Shown piece after piece: positions 45,725 through 57,956 of a stretch of 64,000 bases of DNA. Origin of the DNA: Mesocentrotus franciscanus (taxonomy: Eukaryota > Echinodermata > Echinoidea > Camarodonta > Strongylocentrotidae); contig CP137668.1 in assembly GCA_037976565.1 (NCBI GenBank), forward strand, positions 138,719-202,718. The letters run 5' to 3'. A model generated the notes under the pieces. The model had not been told where the DNA came from. It worked only from the letters and a program-made list of their open reading frames with translations, and ran no database searches. A program made the position numbers and the translations under genes. Each line of letters opens with the position of its first letter. The first letter of the stretch is position 1.

Positions 45725-48700
45725 GTCACATTAAACATACATAGGCATTTAGTTTTCTAACTTTGCCCCTAATGCTGACAAGGGCCTTTGTATTCACTTG
45801 TTTATCCAAGACTTACATTGTACATGTACATGTATGAGATGGAAAAAATGTGATTCAGTTAAGTACATCAATAAAGACATTCAATCTGTGTCACAAAACA
45901 TTTTGACTTAATGCTGCTAATTCAGTCAAAGCTGACATAAGGTTTCATTTTGGGAAAACTTAGAATGAGTCTAATTGCCTTTTTTGAACTCATTGGAATA
46001 GGTAAGTTTTAGTAGGAGAGGGACTGCGTATATGTTAATACCAAAGCCTTGTTCATACAAGCAACATTTGGTTACCATTTTACGTAAGTCATTCAATCGC
46101 TGTAAATTAAAGTGAACAGCTCCAGAATAATCACAAAGAAAAATCCCAGCATGTACCCTTTGTTTACCTGCATGTTTAAATAGTGATATTGCATCTTAAG
46201 AATTAGCCTGATATTCCTGAAGAAAACAGAGCGGCTCTCTTTGTCTTTCTCATCACACTGTTGAGTATATTTTAAAAGCTCTGTCAACACCCAGAGATAC
46301 AGGAACACATAGTCTTATTGCATAGACCCTTTCATTCTAATGTTCAGTTGGTATTGGGAAAACATACTGTTGGGCTGTTGGCACCATAAAAAATGGGAAC
46401 TTTCAACTAAGCTATACATGTAGCTTGATCAATATGGGGGTATCTTTAGTGCCATTTTGGAGGGATACGATAACCCAGTATTGTTTATTTATTCCTACAT
46501 GTAAATGTGTTTTACAGTTTGAAATGGTAGAATAGTTAATAGCTCAGTAGCTCAGAGTGTCAACAAGAAGTGCTATTGTTTGTAATGTAAGGTGTGACAA
46601 CATACCTAATGACCCTTCCCTATCATGTATCTAATCGATGAGGCGATCACATGTCATCCAGTTACCAACTCAACCTGTAGTGCTGTGTGTAGTAAACAAT
46701 ACAGATTGTATGGTCTGGGTTTAGCAAATTACAATGGCTGGAAATCATAAACCACAAAAAATGAGCATGAACTTCCCACCATCTTATGAACAGTGAATTG
46801 ATATTCAGATATAATATGCAGATAGTATATGTGTATAGGAGAGCATCCTGTCTTTCGTGATCATTTCCATTCTTTTTATGTACCACTATGTATCCAATTC
46901 CACTGAACATAATCATCCTGTCAAATAATCCAATTCTTCCTTCCTTCTGATGTTGTCTCTTCCCACTCTTTCACACAAAGGAAACCACAGGTACAACCCC
47001 CTTACTACAAAAGTCATACATACATGTACATACATACATGATAAATTATTACATTTTAGTTATTAATGTGAACAGGCTTCATGGACACATAAATTACATT
47101 CAGTGAAACAATGAATGGCTATTCTTGCGCATTGAGAATTGGTTCGTACAAAGGTTGTATACAATCAATGTAGATGGTATAGTGTGTGTGAAAGTAGGGA
47201 TTCAACATAATTTTAGTGGCCTCACTTCAGATTGATGATATGGTGCAGATTTGTTGAAAATTAGTACGTAATACAATAATAATTACATTTAGATGGCATT
47301 TTTGTATGGCTTTAGGCCTAATAATATTATAAATGAAGAAAGAAGAAAAACAGAGTATTATTTTCTATGGATATACATTTTTCTTTTATTGTATGATCTG
47401 AATGAGATTCAATACAATCAGAAACAGGTTGTGAGTGAATGTTTACCTGTAATGTACATATGATAAATAGGAGTTTACCATACCACAATCACTTATCTTT
47501 TCTTCATAGTAAATCATCATCCAGTTAAGTATTTATAATAAAACTATTCTTGTGATATCTACATGTGCATGCAATCACAAATCACTGAAAATCAATTACA
47601 GAAAAACCACTTAATAGACCTGTTCACACATAGGGTATAAAGAATTTTTCTGATTTTATCGTCACTGAATTTATTCACACACAAAGCATGGACAATAATT
47701 ATACATGTGTAGTTTGCATTATTCAAACACACATGATAGTTTGAAATACATAAAACACAAAACATGGTAAATACATGTAGGTGTACTTATGAATTTTCAA
47801 AAAATGGCATCATTAGTGTTACTATTTGTAGAGTCATCAAAATCTAACTGACTAAAAATAGTGACTTTATTTTTTCTTCATGCTCACATTGAGATATAAT
47901 TAAAAAAATAATAAGTTTTGTAACACAACACGCCGTAAATACCTGCACACTTCTTCCTAATCCTATTAACATGTTTCTGTATACAATGTTCCTCCAACCT
48001 ATTTGATATTATCCTTTGTGTTCACCCTCTTCACTCTACAATTGCAATATGGATGTCTACATGCAACGTTTCTTTATACAACATTTTACCTGGTGTGAAA
48101 GAGCTATTAGCAGCTTGTTTGCCTGTAACCACATGGATGTAATTTCATTCATGCTGAGAAGCTGTTCAAGAAGCAGAAAGCTATTTCCTCTATTTCATTA
48201 TGCATTTCATCACATATGTTTGCTGTTTGTTCCCTTTATACAGGAATTGTATCTTAATCGCTACACAGATTTAGGTACTTCACAATTAGATATTTAAATT
48301 TTTTCATTTTTCTGCATCATCTTTTTGTTGTGTATACACAGAGGGCCTAATAGACTGACAACCCAAGAAGCCAATGGTTCAAAGTTAGCTAGAAATTTCA
48401 GTCTTGTAAACACTAAGTCCATTGGACCTTTCAACTTTCTAAAAATTTGCAAAACTGACATTCTGGTCGTGTGATCCTTTGCTTCAGTCTTTTGTTCCTT
48501 TTGTCTTGATCTTGTGAAAGTTCTGTCATCTCTGATGTCCATATACCACCCATCCATCTGCCCCTTTTAATCACCATATATATGTATACCTTGCACCGTT
48601 GCAAACATTGTATTGTTTCAGGGGATTATTAGATTGGGTATTTTTTTTTATTCGGAGGGGGGGGGGGTATATAGTTAGTGCAGTGAATATTTCCCTTCCT

Positions 48701-49852
48701 AACAAATCTTAAGTCACTTTCTCTACAAACAAGCAAGCTTGATTTGATTGGTGATTACAACTGAATGTAAAGTACTCTGGATTTACATCATATCTCTCCC
48801 AGTTATCCCATGCTGTCAGATTTTTTTTCTCAAAATGTCAAACCAAAAAATGGCAAATCACCGAATATGTAACGAGTTTGCAGATTTTACTTCCATGCAA
48901 GATGGAGTATTTTTATTTTTAAAATTATGTTTGTGAACTGTGTGAAACACCAGTATATAAATATACAGGTTGACCTCATATTAAGCGTTCATTAGAACAA
49001 AATATGAATAATCAGTCCAAGAAAAATTGATTCACAGTTGTTTCTTCCCTCTTGATTTCCCTTTTTTTTAACTCCCTCTTTTTTCCCCTTTGATTATTTG
49101 ATTTTTTTTTAAATAAGATAAAGAAGAATCTGAGGAAAGCAAGACACTTTGGTTACAAAATCATCAATGCTGTTTCTCCTTGTTTTGAGCCTCTGTAGGA
49201 CATGGTCAATTGATTTCATTATCTATGGAAGAAATCTTTTCCTTCAAAATGCTTCAATCAGGAAGATAAATTGAATTTAGAAACTTGCCAAGAATTGGAG
49301 AAAAAAAAATCTTCTTGGATTTTTATCAAACTTTTACTGACATATTTTTACATTTTCTTCTACTGTTCAAATCAATGAGTTCCTGTGTAACTTTCAGACG
49401 TGATTTCTGTACAGAAGACCCTCACAGACGGTCTTGCAGACATTTTAAATTTACAATGTACAAACCTATGTGATAGTAACAGTGTACTTTCAAGTTGCTG
49501 GCTTAGCTTGGCTAACCTGATTTAATGCTTGTGCATGAGGTAGCAGCATAGGGTCTAAATCTTATTATGTGAGAATTATGGAATATGGGAATGGACTGGC
49601 GGCTCCTTTAGAACTTCAAACAACTCAAACTTCAAAACAGACCAGCAGAATCTGCCAATTATGTGAGTTCCGGTAATGAAGGAAGTTTAGGAACATAAAG
49701 TTTCACAGAATCAGACAAAGTATACACAGAATGACCTTCACTACAAATAAGTGACATCTGCCAAACTATTGTGATAGAAATAATGGCTTGGTAATGAGCA
49801 AAAAATGTAGTTTTAGTGATCCTTTGCATAACATAGATGTACATGTAGTCTT

Positions 49853-50135
49853 ACAGAGGTGTTATGGTCTAGTGGGTACAGGTGTACGTCACTGGACCGT
49901 GGATCATATGGTTCGCGGTTCGAGTCCCTCCGCTGCACAAATTTCTTTTGGCAAGACTTTAATCTACATTTGCACTCTCAACCCAGTTGTTAAATAGTAT
50001 GATGCAAACGTTAATATGGTTGGATTGGCATATATATCTGCGCTTGTGAAATTGCGCTTGGCCAGAATACTCCCCATGGAGTGGAGCATGTGCACTATGA
50101 TGTGGGGATTAGCAATAAAATCCAATTACCAGGCA
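49853..50135 (+). repeat. tRNA-derived SINE, copy 2
   Basis: The A box TGGTCTAGTGGG (49865-49876) and perfect B box GGTTCGAGTCC (49917-49927) are about 40 bp apart as in a tRNA-type promoter. The body TTTTGGCAAGACTTTAATC with CTACATTTGCA is shared with 14610-14790; it probably ends near CCAATTACCAGGCAATAAT. Confidence 0.8.
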
Positions 50136-51783
50136 ATAATTTTTACAATGTAATGCAGTTAGAAACATAGTTTTGGTAATCAAATCTGGAGTAAATCATT
50201 TTCATTTTACAGTGTTTATTCATAATTTTCATATGATTTCTCCTCTTTTCTGAAAGAGCAAATTATCATTGATTTCACACTGTAAGCTTACTTTACAAGT
50301 AGTTACAAGTATTACCCCTCCCCATCCCCCCTCCCCCTCCCCCTCCTCTCAAAAAGGAACAGACAGTAATATGGATAAAAGCAAAGCACTTCAAGTGTGA
50401 GATTATACAACTGTAGATTCATGTCTCTTCTTCCGACCATGCCTCTTTTCCTTTCATTTTCCAATCTTCAAGTGATACTTTATTGAAACACTAATCTGCA
50501 TAAATGCATGTACAGGTGTATATGTAATACTTATACCTGTGTTTTAGGTTGGGGGATTTATGGAGGCATATGTAGGCCTACGTAAAGGTCTATGTTTTCA
50601 TCATGTATTTATGTACCCTTGTTGGGCCACATGCCAACAAAACTATCTTTGCTTCAATCACAGCTAATCTCATTCCTCTGGTTATATTGAGTTTGAATTA
50701 CATGTAGGATCCAGGTTTATAACTATTTTTGGTACAGGAAATGAAATCGCTAGTTTACAAATCTTTTGAATTACCTGCCTGAGCTTATAAATTTATCTGG
50801 AGTATATCACCCAATTTTAGTAAATTATGAGAGTTCAATAATAAGGCAAATATTTTATTCAGGGCCATCCTCTAAAAGATCAGATGTAACCGAGTTAGAA
50901 ATAGATTATGATATGAAATAATATTTATATGACACTAAAGACAATTTTGCCAACGTGCGTTGCATAAGAGCATCATGTGTATATCGGGAGAGATCATATG
51001 GTGTACATGGAGAGTTGTGAATTTGAACTTTCCATTGGTGTCATACCAAAGATATCACAGATTCCACTATTATTGATAGGTTTTTCCAAACCTGTATCAA
51101 AAATATGTTATTGAAAGGTGGAAATATGGTCATGATGTTTAGATCATATTAATATTTTATAATATTAATCCTTCATTTAAGATTTTAAAATCTGAATATA
51201 TTTTGATAAATTTGTTGTACTTTACAAAATGGAGAACAGGTAGTGTAATAGCTTCGCGCAGAAAATCTGGAAATTTGTTTATGGCTTTTCATCTCCATTA
51301 TTCTTTTATTACTTTTTGCTGAAACTTTACAGACCTGTTTCTCTCTTTTTTTTCTGTTACGGTATTTCCTTGTTTCCAAATTAACATGAATTTTCATGGG
51401 GGTGGGCTTTCCATTTCATGTATTATAAAACATGTGGACAGAATCTAAAGTTTACAATACTGGACAGAGATGAGTAGAGTGGATACTTATAACCTCTTCT
51501 CCAGATCTTGGCTACATTTATATTCAAAACTCGTTGTCCTTCTGAGCAAGCAGAGGCCACTAATAAATTTGATTTATGATATTTGGAGATGTCTCAGTGT
51601 TGCAGGCATCGAAGTCTCAATTGTCATTCAGAATTCATTATACCATTAGTTGTGAATAGCATGAATATTGCTCTGCCTATACCCAGGCATGTTACCTTAT
51701 TGTTCAATATGTGTGCACATTATTATTCTGTACAAAATCATACAAATTTTGATAAAGTAATGAATTCTTCTGGATTTTTATTA

Positions 51784-52168
51784 TTTAAAGATATAGACCA
51801 GTTCTGGTCATGCGATTGCACATTGTGAAAGAAACGTTGTGGAATCGATCAGAAAAGGTTGATCATCTAGCATATAAGTATTGGTGTGTACTGCAAGGTT
51901 CTGGAATCATCAAAATGATAAGAAATTTGGCCCAGTCTTGGTAAAGCTACAAGCACTGTACACAGAGAGATGTATATGGGACTATGCGATATCTATCCAG
52001 GCCGGATCGATATGATAATTTACCAAATATATAAATTAGTAGGCGGTTTCCCGGCAAAATTTGTATCATCACGTATTAGTCAAAACATTCTTTCACATGA
52101 TTTGTAATAAGAGCTTCCATTTCATTTTTTTAGAGGGGGGCGTTTCCAAAACTGGTCTATACCTTTAA
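51784..52168 (-). mobile_element. MITE family A, copy 5 (full length)
   Basis: The reverse orientation of copy 1, from TTAAAGATATAGACCAGTTC to AAAACTGGTCTATACCTTTAA, with the whole interior present. It serves as the empty-site reference for nested insertions in copies 3 and 4. Confidence 0.88.
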
Positions 52169-52200
52169 GGGTAAGCTCACCCTTGATCAACTAAATTTGA

Positions 52201-52749
52201 TTAAAGGTACTATGTCCCATTTGCAGGCCCCAAAAATGAAAAGGTTAAATTCCGACGGCATTTGAAAGATAGTACTGATTTAGAACTGCCCTCAAAACGA
52301 AAGGGCTTGAAAATGTCTTTTTGTGGGGAAAAAGTCCGACCGTTAGTTGTTGAATCGAATCGACCTAAGGAATTGCAGACATTTTATTAACTAATCTGAC
52401 TTTCAGACCCTTGTACCGAATGATCATACGTTTTGTGCTGCGCAAAGATTCAATCAGTTTAATTTTGGCCATTACAAGAAGTGGGTTATTGATGTAGACA
52501 AATGCTCATGTACCCTTTACAGCTCATTTTATCTATGTTATTACCAAAGATGAAAAAAAGAAGTCAATCAGTCACTAATAGTGTCTGACAGTGAAGTCTA
52601 GAAAGTAAACAGGTTTCCTTGCATAATTTGGATACTAGGACACTGCTAACGTTTAAATTTCACAGATAGGACATACGTGACATATTCATAATTCCTGCAA
52701 AGTTCTACAGAACTTGATGTTGGCTGCAAAAGGGACATAGTACCTTTAA
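52201..52749. mobile_element. MITE, TTAAAGGTACTATGTCCC ends
   Basis: The ends TTAAAGGTACTATGTCCCAT and GGGACATAGTACCTTTAA are perfectly inverted for about 18 bp and continue imperfectly (TTTGCAG/CTGCAAA). 549 bp, no coding capacity, only 32 bp from family A copy 5. Confidence 0.85.
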
Positions 52750-53989
52750 GAGTAGAAATAAATAAATAAATAGGTAAATGAATAAATTAATAAATAATAA
52801 TAGCAACAATGATAATGAAGATGATGATGATAATTATGATTAAACCAATACAGTACTATTTGTGAATTATAATTTTGTCAACGATTTCATCCATGAGATC
52901 TTCACAATTGAGTGCATCTTCTTATTTTTTCAACACCACCTTGCATTACATTTACCTTTAATATATGGAGAAGTTTTAGAGACATACTTTCAAAGGGTAA
53001 GTTATGAGTGAGTGCACAGCTGAGCTTTGAAATAATTCAACTATTTAGAATCACTGAAGCATACTTAGATGGGATGGGATTTCTTCTTTATTCTTTCCAC
53101 CTGAATACTCACAAAATTGAAGTACTTTAGACCTCTTTGCAATGTACTTCATTAGTCATTACTATAGATTTTATTATTTTAGTTTAATTGCTAGTGTTGC
53201 ATTTTGCCACCAAACCTGTGTAGAGAACATGGACAAATGTTGAAAGTATAAAAGGATGTCGGTACATGTAGGTCCTATTGTTAGAGGCATATGAATGAAG
53301 AAGGGAACATAATCAGCTAATTTCACTTTACAGCTTGTGTTTAATTGGTTTATTCCATTCAATGAGACAACTGTCTTCTTTTAAATTGAATATAATTTAA
53401 TCTAAAATGTATACCAGACTAATTAGGTTTCATACCATTTTCTGGTTTCTTAATTGTTATCCTTGCAACTGATTATATTTACTTTTATACTTCTTAGGCC
53501 TACAGTATGTGTTTATTATTTGATAATGAATTCCAGTTCAAGCTTGAGTTCAAGATTAATTTGATTGTATCCATTGTTAGTTTTTTCACCACACATTGAT
53601 TTGTTTCACAGCAGCTTAGATTTGTTAGAATCTTGCTACATGTACAGTACAGTATGTACATGTGTATATCAACTGAGAAGTCTGACAAAACAGTATTTTG
53701 TGGCTCGCCAAACAGATAGGGCTAAACAGGCTTTAAACTTACTGACAATCGAAAGTGGAAATGGTAGTGATCTGATGGTGCATATGTTTATACATGACAT
53801 GGTATCCCTGCTATGACATCCACCTGGCTAAATTCTATCCTTTCCTTTTCTTATGGATCACGACTGGAATCAGCTTGGAATGTCACTGCCTGCAATACAT
53901 CATCTAAAATACACATTGACAGTGTTTTTGAGCTCTGAACAGGCAGGATGTTTTCTTCTAGATGGCATGTTGATGTGAAAAGAGTGCAA

Positions 53990-54016
53990 AGATAGAGAGA
54001 GAGAGAGAGAGAGGGG
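53990..54016. repeat. Microsatellite (GA)n
   Basis: GATAGAGAGAGAGAGAGAGAG run. Confidence 0.9.
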
Positions 54017-54074
54017 TGTGGGACTGGGTGGATATATCTGTAAGGAAGTATTCTTAGGGGTGCGTTGAAGCGAT

Positions 54075-54950
54075 TTTTATGCCTCCGCCACCGAAGGTGG
54101 TGCCGGAGGCATCATGTTTTTGGGTTGTCCGTCCGTACGTCCGTCCCGTTTGACCGTTATCACAATATCTCAAGAACCATTTAAGATTTAAACTTAAGAC
54201 TCGGGAATAGTATTTATCACCATAGGAAGACGATCTGATTAGATTTTGGAGTATGTAGGTCAAAGGTCACAGGTCACAGAGGTCAACTTATGAAATTCCT
54301 TGTATTGAGTTTGTTAGCGATATCTCAAGAACCATTTGAGATTTAAACTTCAAACTTAAGGATAGTATGTATCACCATAGGAAGACGATCTGATTAGATT
54401 TTGGAGCACGTATGTCAAAGGTCAAGGGTCACAGAGGTCAACTTATGAAATTCCATACATTGAGATTGTTATCATGATATCTCAAGAACCACTGGAGATT
54501 TAAACTTCAAACTTAGTGATAGTGTGTATCACTATAGGAAAACAATCTGATTATATTTTGGAGCACGTAGGTCAAAGGTCAAGGGTCATAGAGGTCAACT
54601 TATGAAATTCCATACATTGAGATTGTTATCATGATATCTCAAGAACCACTGGAGATTTAAACTTCAAACTTAATGATAGTGTGTATCACCATAGGAAGAC
54701 AATCTGATTAGATTTTGGAGCACGTAGGTCAAAGGTCAAGGGTCACAGAGGTCAACTTATGAAATTCCATACATTGAGATCGTTATCGCGATATCTCAAG
54801 AACCACTGGAGAATTTTCACTTCAAACTTAATGATAGTATGTATCACCATAGGAAGACGATCTGTTTAGATTTTGGAGCATGTAGGTCAAGGGTCACAGA
54901 GGTCAACTTGTGAAATTCCATGTCTTCAGCTCGTTTAATATGACTTTACA
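54075..54950 (+). repeat. Tandem array 1, ~157-bp unit with DR1-type AGGTCA sites
   Basis: A hairpin head (ATGCCTCCGCCACC...GGTGGTGCCGGAGGCAT, 54079-54112) and GTCCGTCCGTACGTCCGTCC lead into five units. Each unit has ATATCTCAAGAACCA, a GATTAGATTTTGGAG block and a GGTCA cluster. Perfect AGGTCAAAGGTCA sites: 54257-54269, 54569-54581, 54726-54738; the units at about 54414 and 54886 have degraded versions. Confidence 0.9.
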
Positions 54951-55034
54951 TTTGATATTCGATATGATGTAATTTTAATGGAATTTCTGAAAGGATTATG
55001 CTTTTATTGCAAGACTTTTCGCCTGTAGAGTATG

Positions 55035-55190
55035 GCGTCACTCGGTGTTGAGGCTGGTGTTGAGCTATCGATAACGCGATCGGTATCGTCCTTCTAAACT
55101 GACCGTCGGTGTTGGAGCTCGGTTTAGCAGCCTTTCCATGCTCTCAACACCAACACCAACACCGAACACCGTACTTGAAATCACTCAATG
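55035..55190. repeat. Inverted repeat with CGGTGTTG/CAACACCG clusters
   Basis: TCGGTGTTGAGGCTGGTGTTGAG on the left pairs with CTCAACACCAACACCAACACCG on the right; GATCGGTATCG and CGATAACGCGATC lie between. It is probably a small MITE placed between the two DR1 arrays. Confidence 0.6.
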
Positions 55191-55327
55191 TCTTATGGGT
55201 ACACAGTTCATGAGAAAAAGCAAAAGGCACTGACAATTGAATTTCATATGCAGCGCATGTCATTCTTTAAAAAAAAATCAAATGAAAACGAGCTTTAATT
55301 CTTTATAATGGCAATACATGGTTACTT

Positions 55328-56100
55328 TTTTATGCCTCCGCTACAAAGTAGCCGGGGGAATTATGTTTTCTGGTTGTCAGTCCGTGCGTACATACGTGCG
55401 TCTGTGCGTCGTCCCGTTCTCGTGATCGCGTTATCTCAAGAACCAATTGATGGATTACCGCCAAACTCAGGTCATGTATGTATCTTGCAGAGCTAATGAA
55501 CTGATTAGATTTTGGGGTCACGAGGTCAAAGGTCACAGGGTCCATTATGTATGCAAAAATAGCTCGTGATCGCGTTATCTCAACCGATTGATGGATTACC
55601 GCCAAACTTGGGTCCTGTATGTATCTTGCAGAGCCAATAAACTGATTAGATTTTGGGGTCACAAGGTCAAAGGTCACAGGGCTCATTATGTATGCAAAAA
55701 TAGCTCGTGATCGCGTTATCTCAAGAACCGATTGATGGATTACCGCCAAATTTGGGTCATGTATGTATCTTGCAGAGCTAATGAACTGATTAGATTTTGG
55801 GGTCACGAGGTCAAAGGTCACAGGGCTCGTTATGTATGCAAAATAGCTTGTGATCACGTTATTTCAAGAATCGATTGATGGATTACCGCCAAACTTGGGT
55901 CATGTATGTATCTTGCAGAGTCAATGAACTGATTAGAATTGGGGTCACGAGGTCAAAGGTCACAGGGCTCATTATGTATCCTAAAATAGCTCGTGATCGT
56001 GTTATCATTAGAACCAACAGATGGATTACAATCAAACTTGAATTTTAAAAATTGCTTCCATTTTGGTTTGTAAAATTGCTCTATGGCGGAGGCATTTTTC
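55328..56100 (+). repeat. Tandem array 2, ~143-bp unit with DR1-type AGGTCA sites
   Basis: A related but distinct array: head TTATGCCTCCGCTACAAAGT, then five units of GTTATCTCAAGAACC, ATGGATTACCGCCAAAC, GATTAGATTTTGGGGTCAC and AGGTCAAAGGTCACAGGG, ending GGCGGAGGCATTTTTC, which is inverse to the head. Perfect AGGTCAAAGGTCA at 55523-55535, 55664-55676, 55808-55820 and 55950-55962. A 175-codon open stretch on the minus strand is a by-product of the repeat. Confidence 0.9.
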
Positions 56101-56750
56101 GACTGCGCGCAGTTGAAGTTCCATCTAGTTTGAAGCTAGAATCACAAATCAAAACACTGTTACAAAACACGGTTACTGCGGGAGATTTTCCAACATCGCT
56201 GATTCCTGCATTTCATGCCCAGCCACTGCGCATCACACTGCGCAGTTTGACCCAGGAATTAATATAGATCAACTTAGCGTGCTTTCTGAATTTGTTTATG
56301 GTCGACTGTCGGCTGCTGTTTTGAGCATAGATCACAATAGTATACAACTACATTCGCTACGCTACGATCGGAAATCAAAGACAAAGCCAAGTAATTGTTC
56401 ACGTCATCTACTCGTTTTCTGTACAGAGCAGAGCATATGCACGGTGCTAGTGAACGCAAATTGCATGCAAAGCAGGCGCGCATTTTTTGCTCAACCAGAA
56501 GCAGTCCACGATAATGACGTCATAGAATGATGATTGAGATCTCCGTTGCATTCAAGCGATTTTTAGCTGCAAAATCATGTTACAAAACACATCTTTTTCA
56601 GCGTTTCATGTTTGCGTTTGAAACAGATGAAAAATCGCTTGAAATTGCTTGAACGTAGCTGTGTTTTAAACTAAACGTCTTTCAAAACCGCATTTCTAGG
56701 GTGAAAAAGTGTCCCTTGAACACAGCCTTACAATGCACATATATCTGATT
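56101..56750. other. GC-richer intron segment next to array 2
   Basis: It contains GACTGCGCGCAGTTG, CACTGCGCATCACACTGCGCAG, a CRE-like TGACGTCA at about 56516 and AAGCGATTTTT/AAAAATCGCTT inverted words also met at 54065. It may be part of an outer mobile element around the arrays; no ends could be fixed and no gene was seen. Confidence 0.35.
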
Positions 56751-57192
56751 CAATGAGATAAATTCCTTCCTAAGTTCATATATTTAATATTTAGGAATGA
56801 ATTTTGATTAAAGACTTTAGGAACTTACAGTGATATTAGTCAGAGGATTGCAGAATTTATGCTTAGCATGAAGCATTATCAATTTTCTTCTTCTTCTTCT
56901 TATTTTGTGCAGTTTCTAACATTATGGTTTCTCAGTCATGTGTAGAGATCTTCTGACAACCATTTTCTATTGTATAGCAGTATTCCACTTCTAAACTCTC
57001 TATATATATCCTCATTTGGGTCACAGATATTTTATTCAGGTGTGGAAACTATGTGTGTCTGTTCTAATCAAGACACACGTAGTATGTGTAGTATTGTGAA
57101 CTAAGATTTCTTCTTCAAGATGGCTCATCCAACCAGGGCACAATGCAAAACTTCATCTCTAAATTATTCTGAATATTTCTCTTTAACTCCAG

Positions 57193-57394
57193 ATTTGATT
57201 ACCAAGTGCTCCTCCATAACTCTACCTTCTGTCTGGTACCGCGAGGGCGTCGTCTTGGGTCGTTCCGTTTCTTAGAGTCTCTGCAAGCTGCTTGTATTCC
57301 TATGCTGCTAAGCAATGGTTGGGAGCTACCATTCTCAGAGGTTATAGACTGGAGTAAAGCTGTTGTCTTTGGAGATGAGAGACTTCTATTACAA
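57193..57394 (+). CDS. EXT1: Exostosin-1, coding exon 2 (human exons 2+3 fused)
   Basis: It completes the split Lys codon of exon 1, then encodes [34 protein letters not shown] and [11 protein letters not shown], ending at DERLLLQ before donor GTATGT. It is 202 nt, exactly the sum of human exons 2 (94 nt) and 3 (108 nt), and both outer boundaries match the human ones. HNST is the conserved N-glycosylation site, and the Arg after RG corresponds to human Arg340, a known multiple-exostoses position; it is intact here. Acceptor: TTTAACTCCAG. Confidence 0.97.
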
Positions 57395-57836
57395 GTATGT
57401 ATATGTATCTTTAATAATAATAAGATTGACATTGTATAGCGCATGATGGTTAGGTATGATTCTCCATGTGCTTTACGGAATTGGTTTTTACGTAAACATA
57501 TAAAGAAAAGTACAAGACTACTACAAGCAAAGAAATGTCTTCAAGGCTTTCTTAATCTTTCAAGTTCTTTAGTCATCACCATTATCATTTTCCTTTATCA
57601 ATAACTTGCTTTTGAATAGGTATATTTTCCAGTATATCCTGGATCATGATTTCATGAATTAATCAATATTCACAATTTCACACACTATGCCAAGTTTTTT
57701 CATGTTAAGTTGTTTTTAACAAAGGAAATTAATGGTATATGTGTGATGTAAGCTGTCAAAATAAAAAAAAATTAATAAAAGTACCCTTTTTGGTTCTATG
57801 AATGCTAAACAGAAATGTACTTTTCTTATTCTCCAG
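57395..57836 (+). other. EXT1 intron 2 (442 bp)
   Basis: GTATGT to TTATTCTCCAG, phase 0. A minus-strand retroelement 3' end starts about 18 bp inside it. Confidence 0.95.
57411..57480 (-). repeat. Retroelement 3' end beside the exon 2 donor
   Basis: On the minus strand TCCGTAAAGCACATGGAG leads to GCGCTATACAATGTCAATC and (TTA)n, the common CR1/L2/SINE terminus. The tail begins about 17 bp from the exon 2 donor. Confidence 0.5.
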
Positions 57837-57956
57837 GTTCCGTCCATTGTAAGGTCCATCACTGCCGAGCAGATCCTGTTGCTAAGGCAACAGACTCAGT
57901 TCCTATGGAACAGCTACTTCTCATCCACAGAAAAGATAGTTCATACTACATTAGAG
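57837..57956 (+). CDS. EXT1: Exostosin-1, coding exon 3 (human exon 4)
   Basis: 120 nt, 40 codons, phase 0 at both ends, the same length and boundaries as human exon 4. It encodes [30 protein letters not shown] and EKIVHTTLE before donor GTAAGT. This segment ends the GT47 N-terminal domain. Counting the missing base in exon 1, the window covers residues 1-402 of a protein expected to be about 720 long. The next exon is not in the window. Confidence 0.97.

Larger units (their letters stand above)
14407..57192 (+). other. EXT1 intron 1 (42.8 kb)
   Basis: The intron runs from GTAAGT at 14407 to CCAG at 57189-57192 and is phase 2, as in the human gene, whose first intron is also very long. It is mostly mobile elements in both orientations, listed separately. 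I found no nested host gene. The stretches 18.2-19.2, 31.1-34.6, 35.6-37.3, 44.8-49.8, 50.2-51.7 and 52.8-54.0 kb hold only AT-rich sequence with scattered TACATGTA words and no supportable feature beyond those listed. Confidence 0.9.

Noticed and set aside
55330..55857. 175-codon minus-strand frame with internal repeats
   Set aside because: It is the ~143-bp tandem array read backwards; no conserved protein motif.
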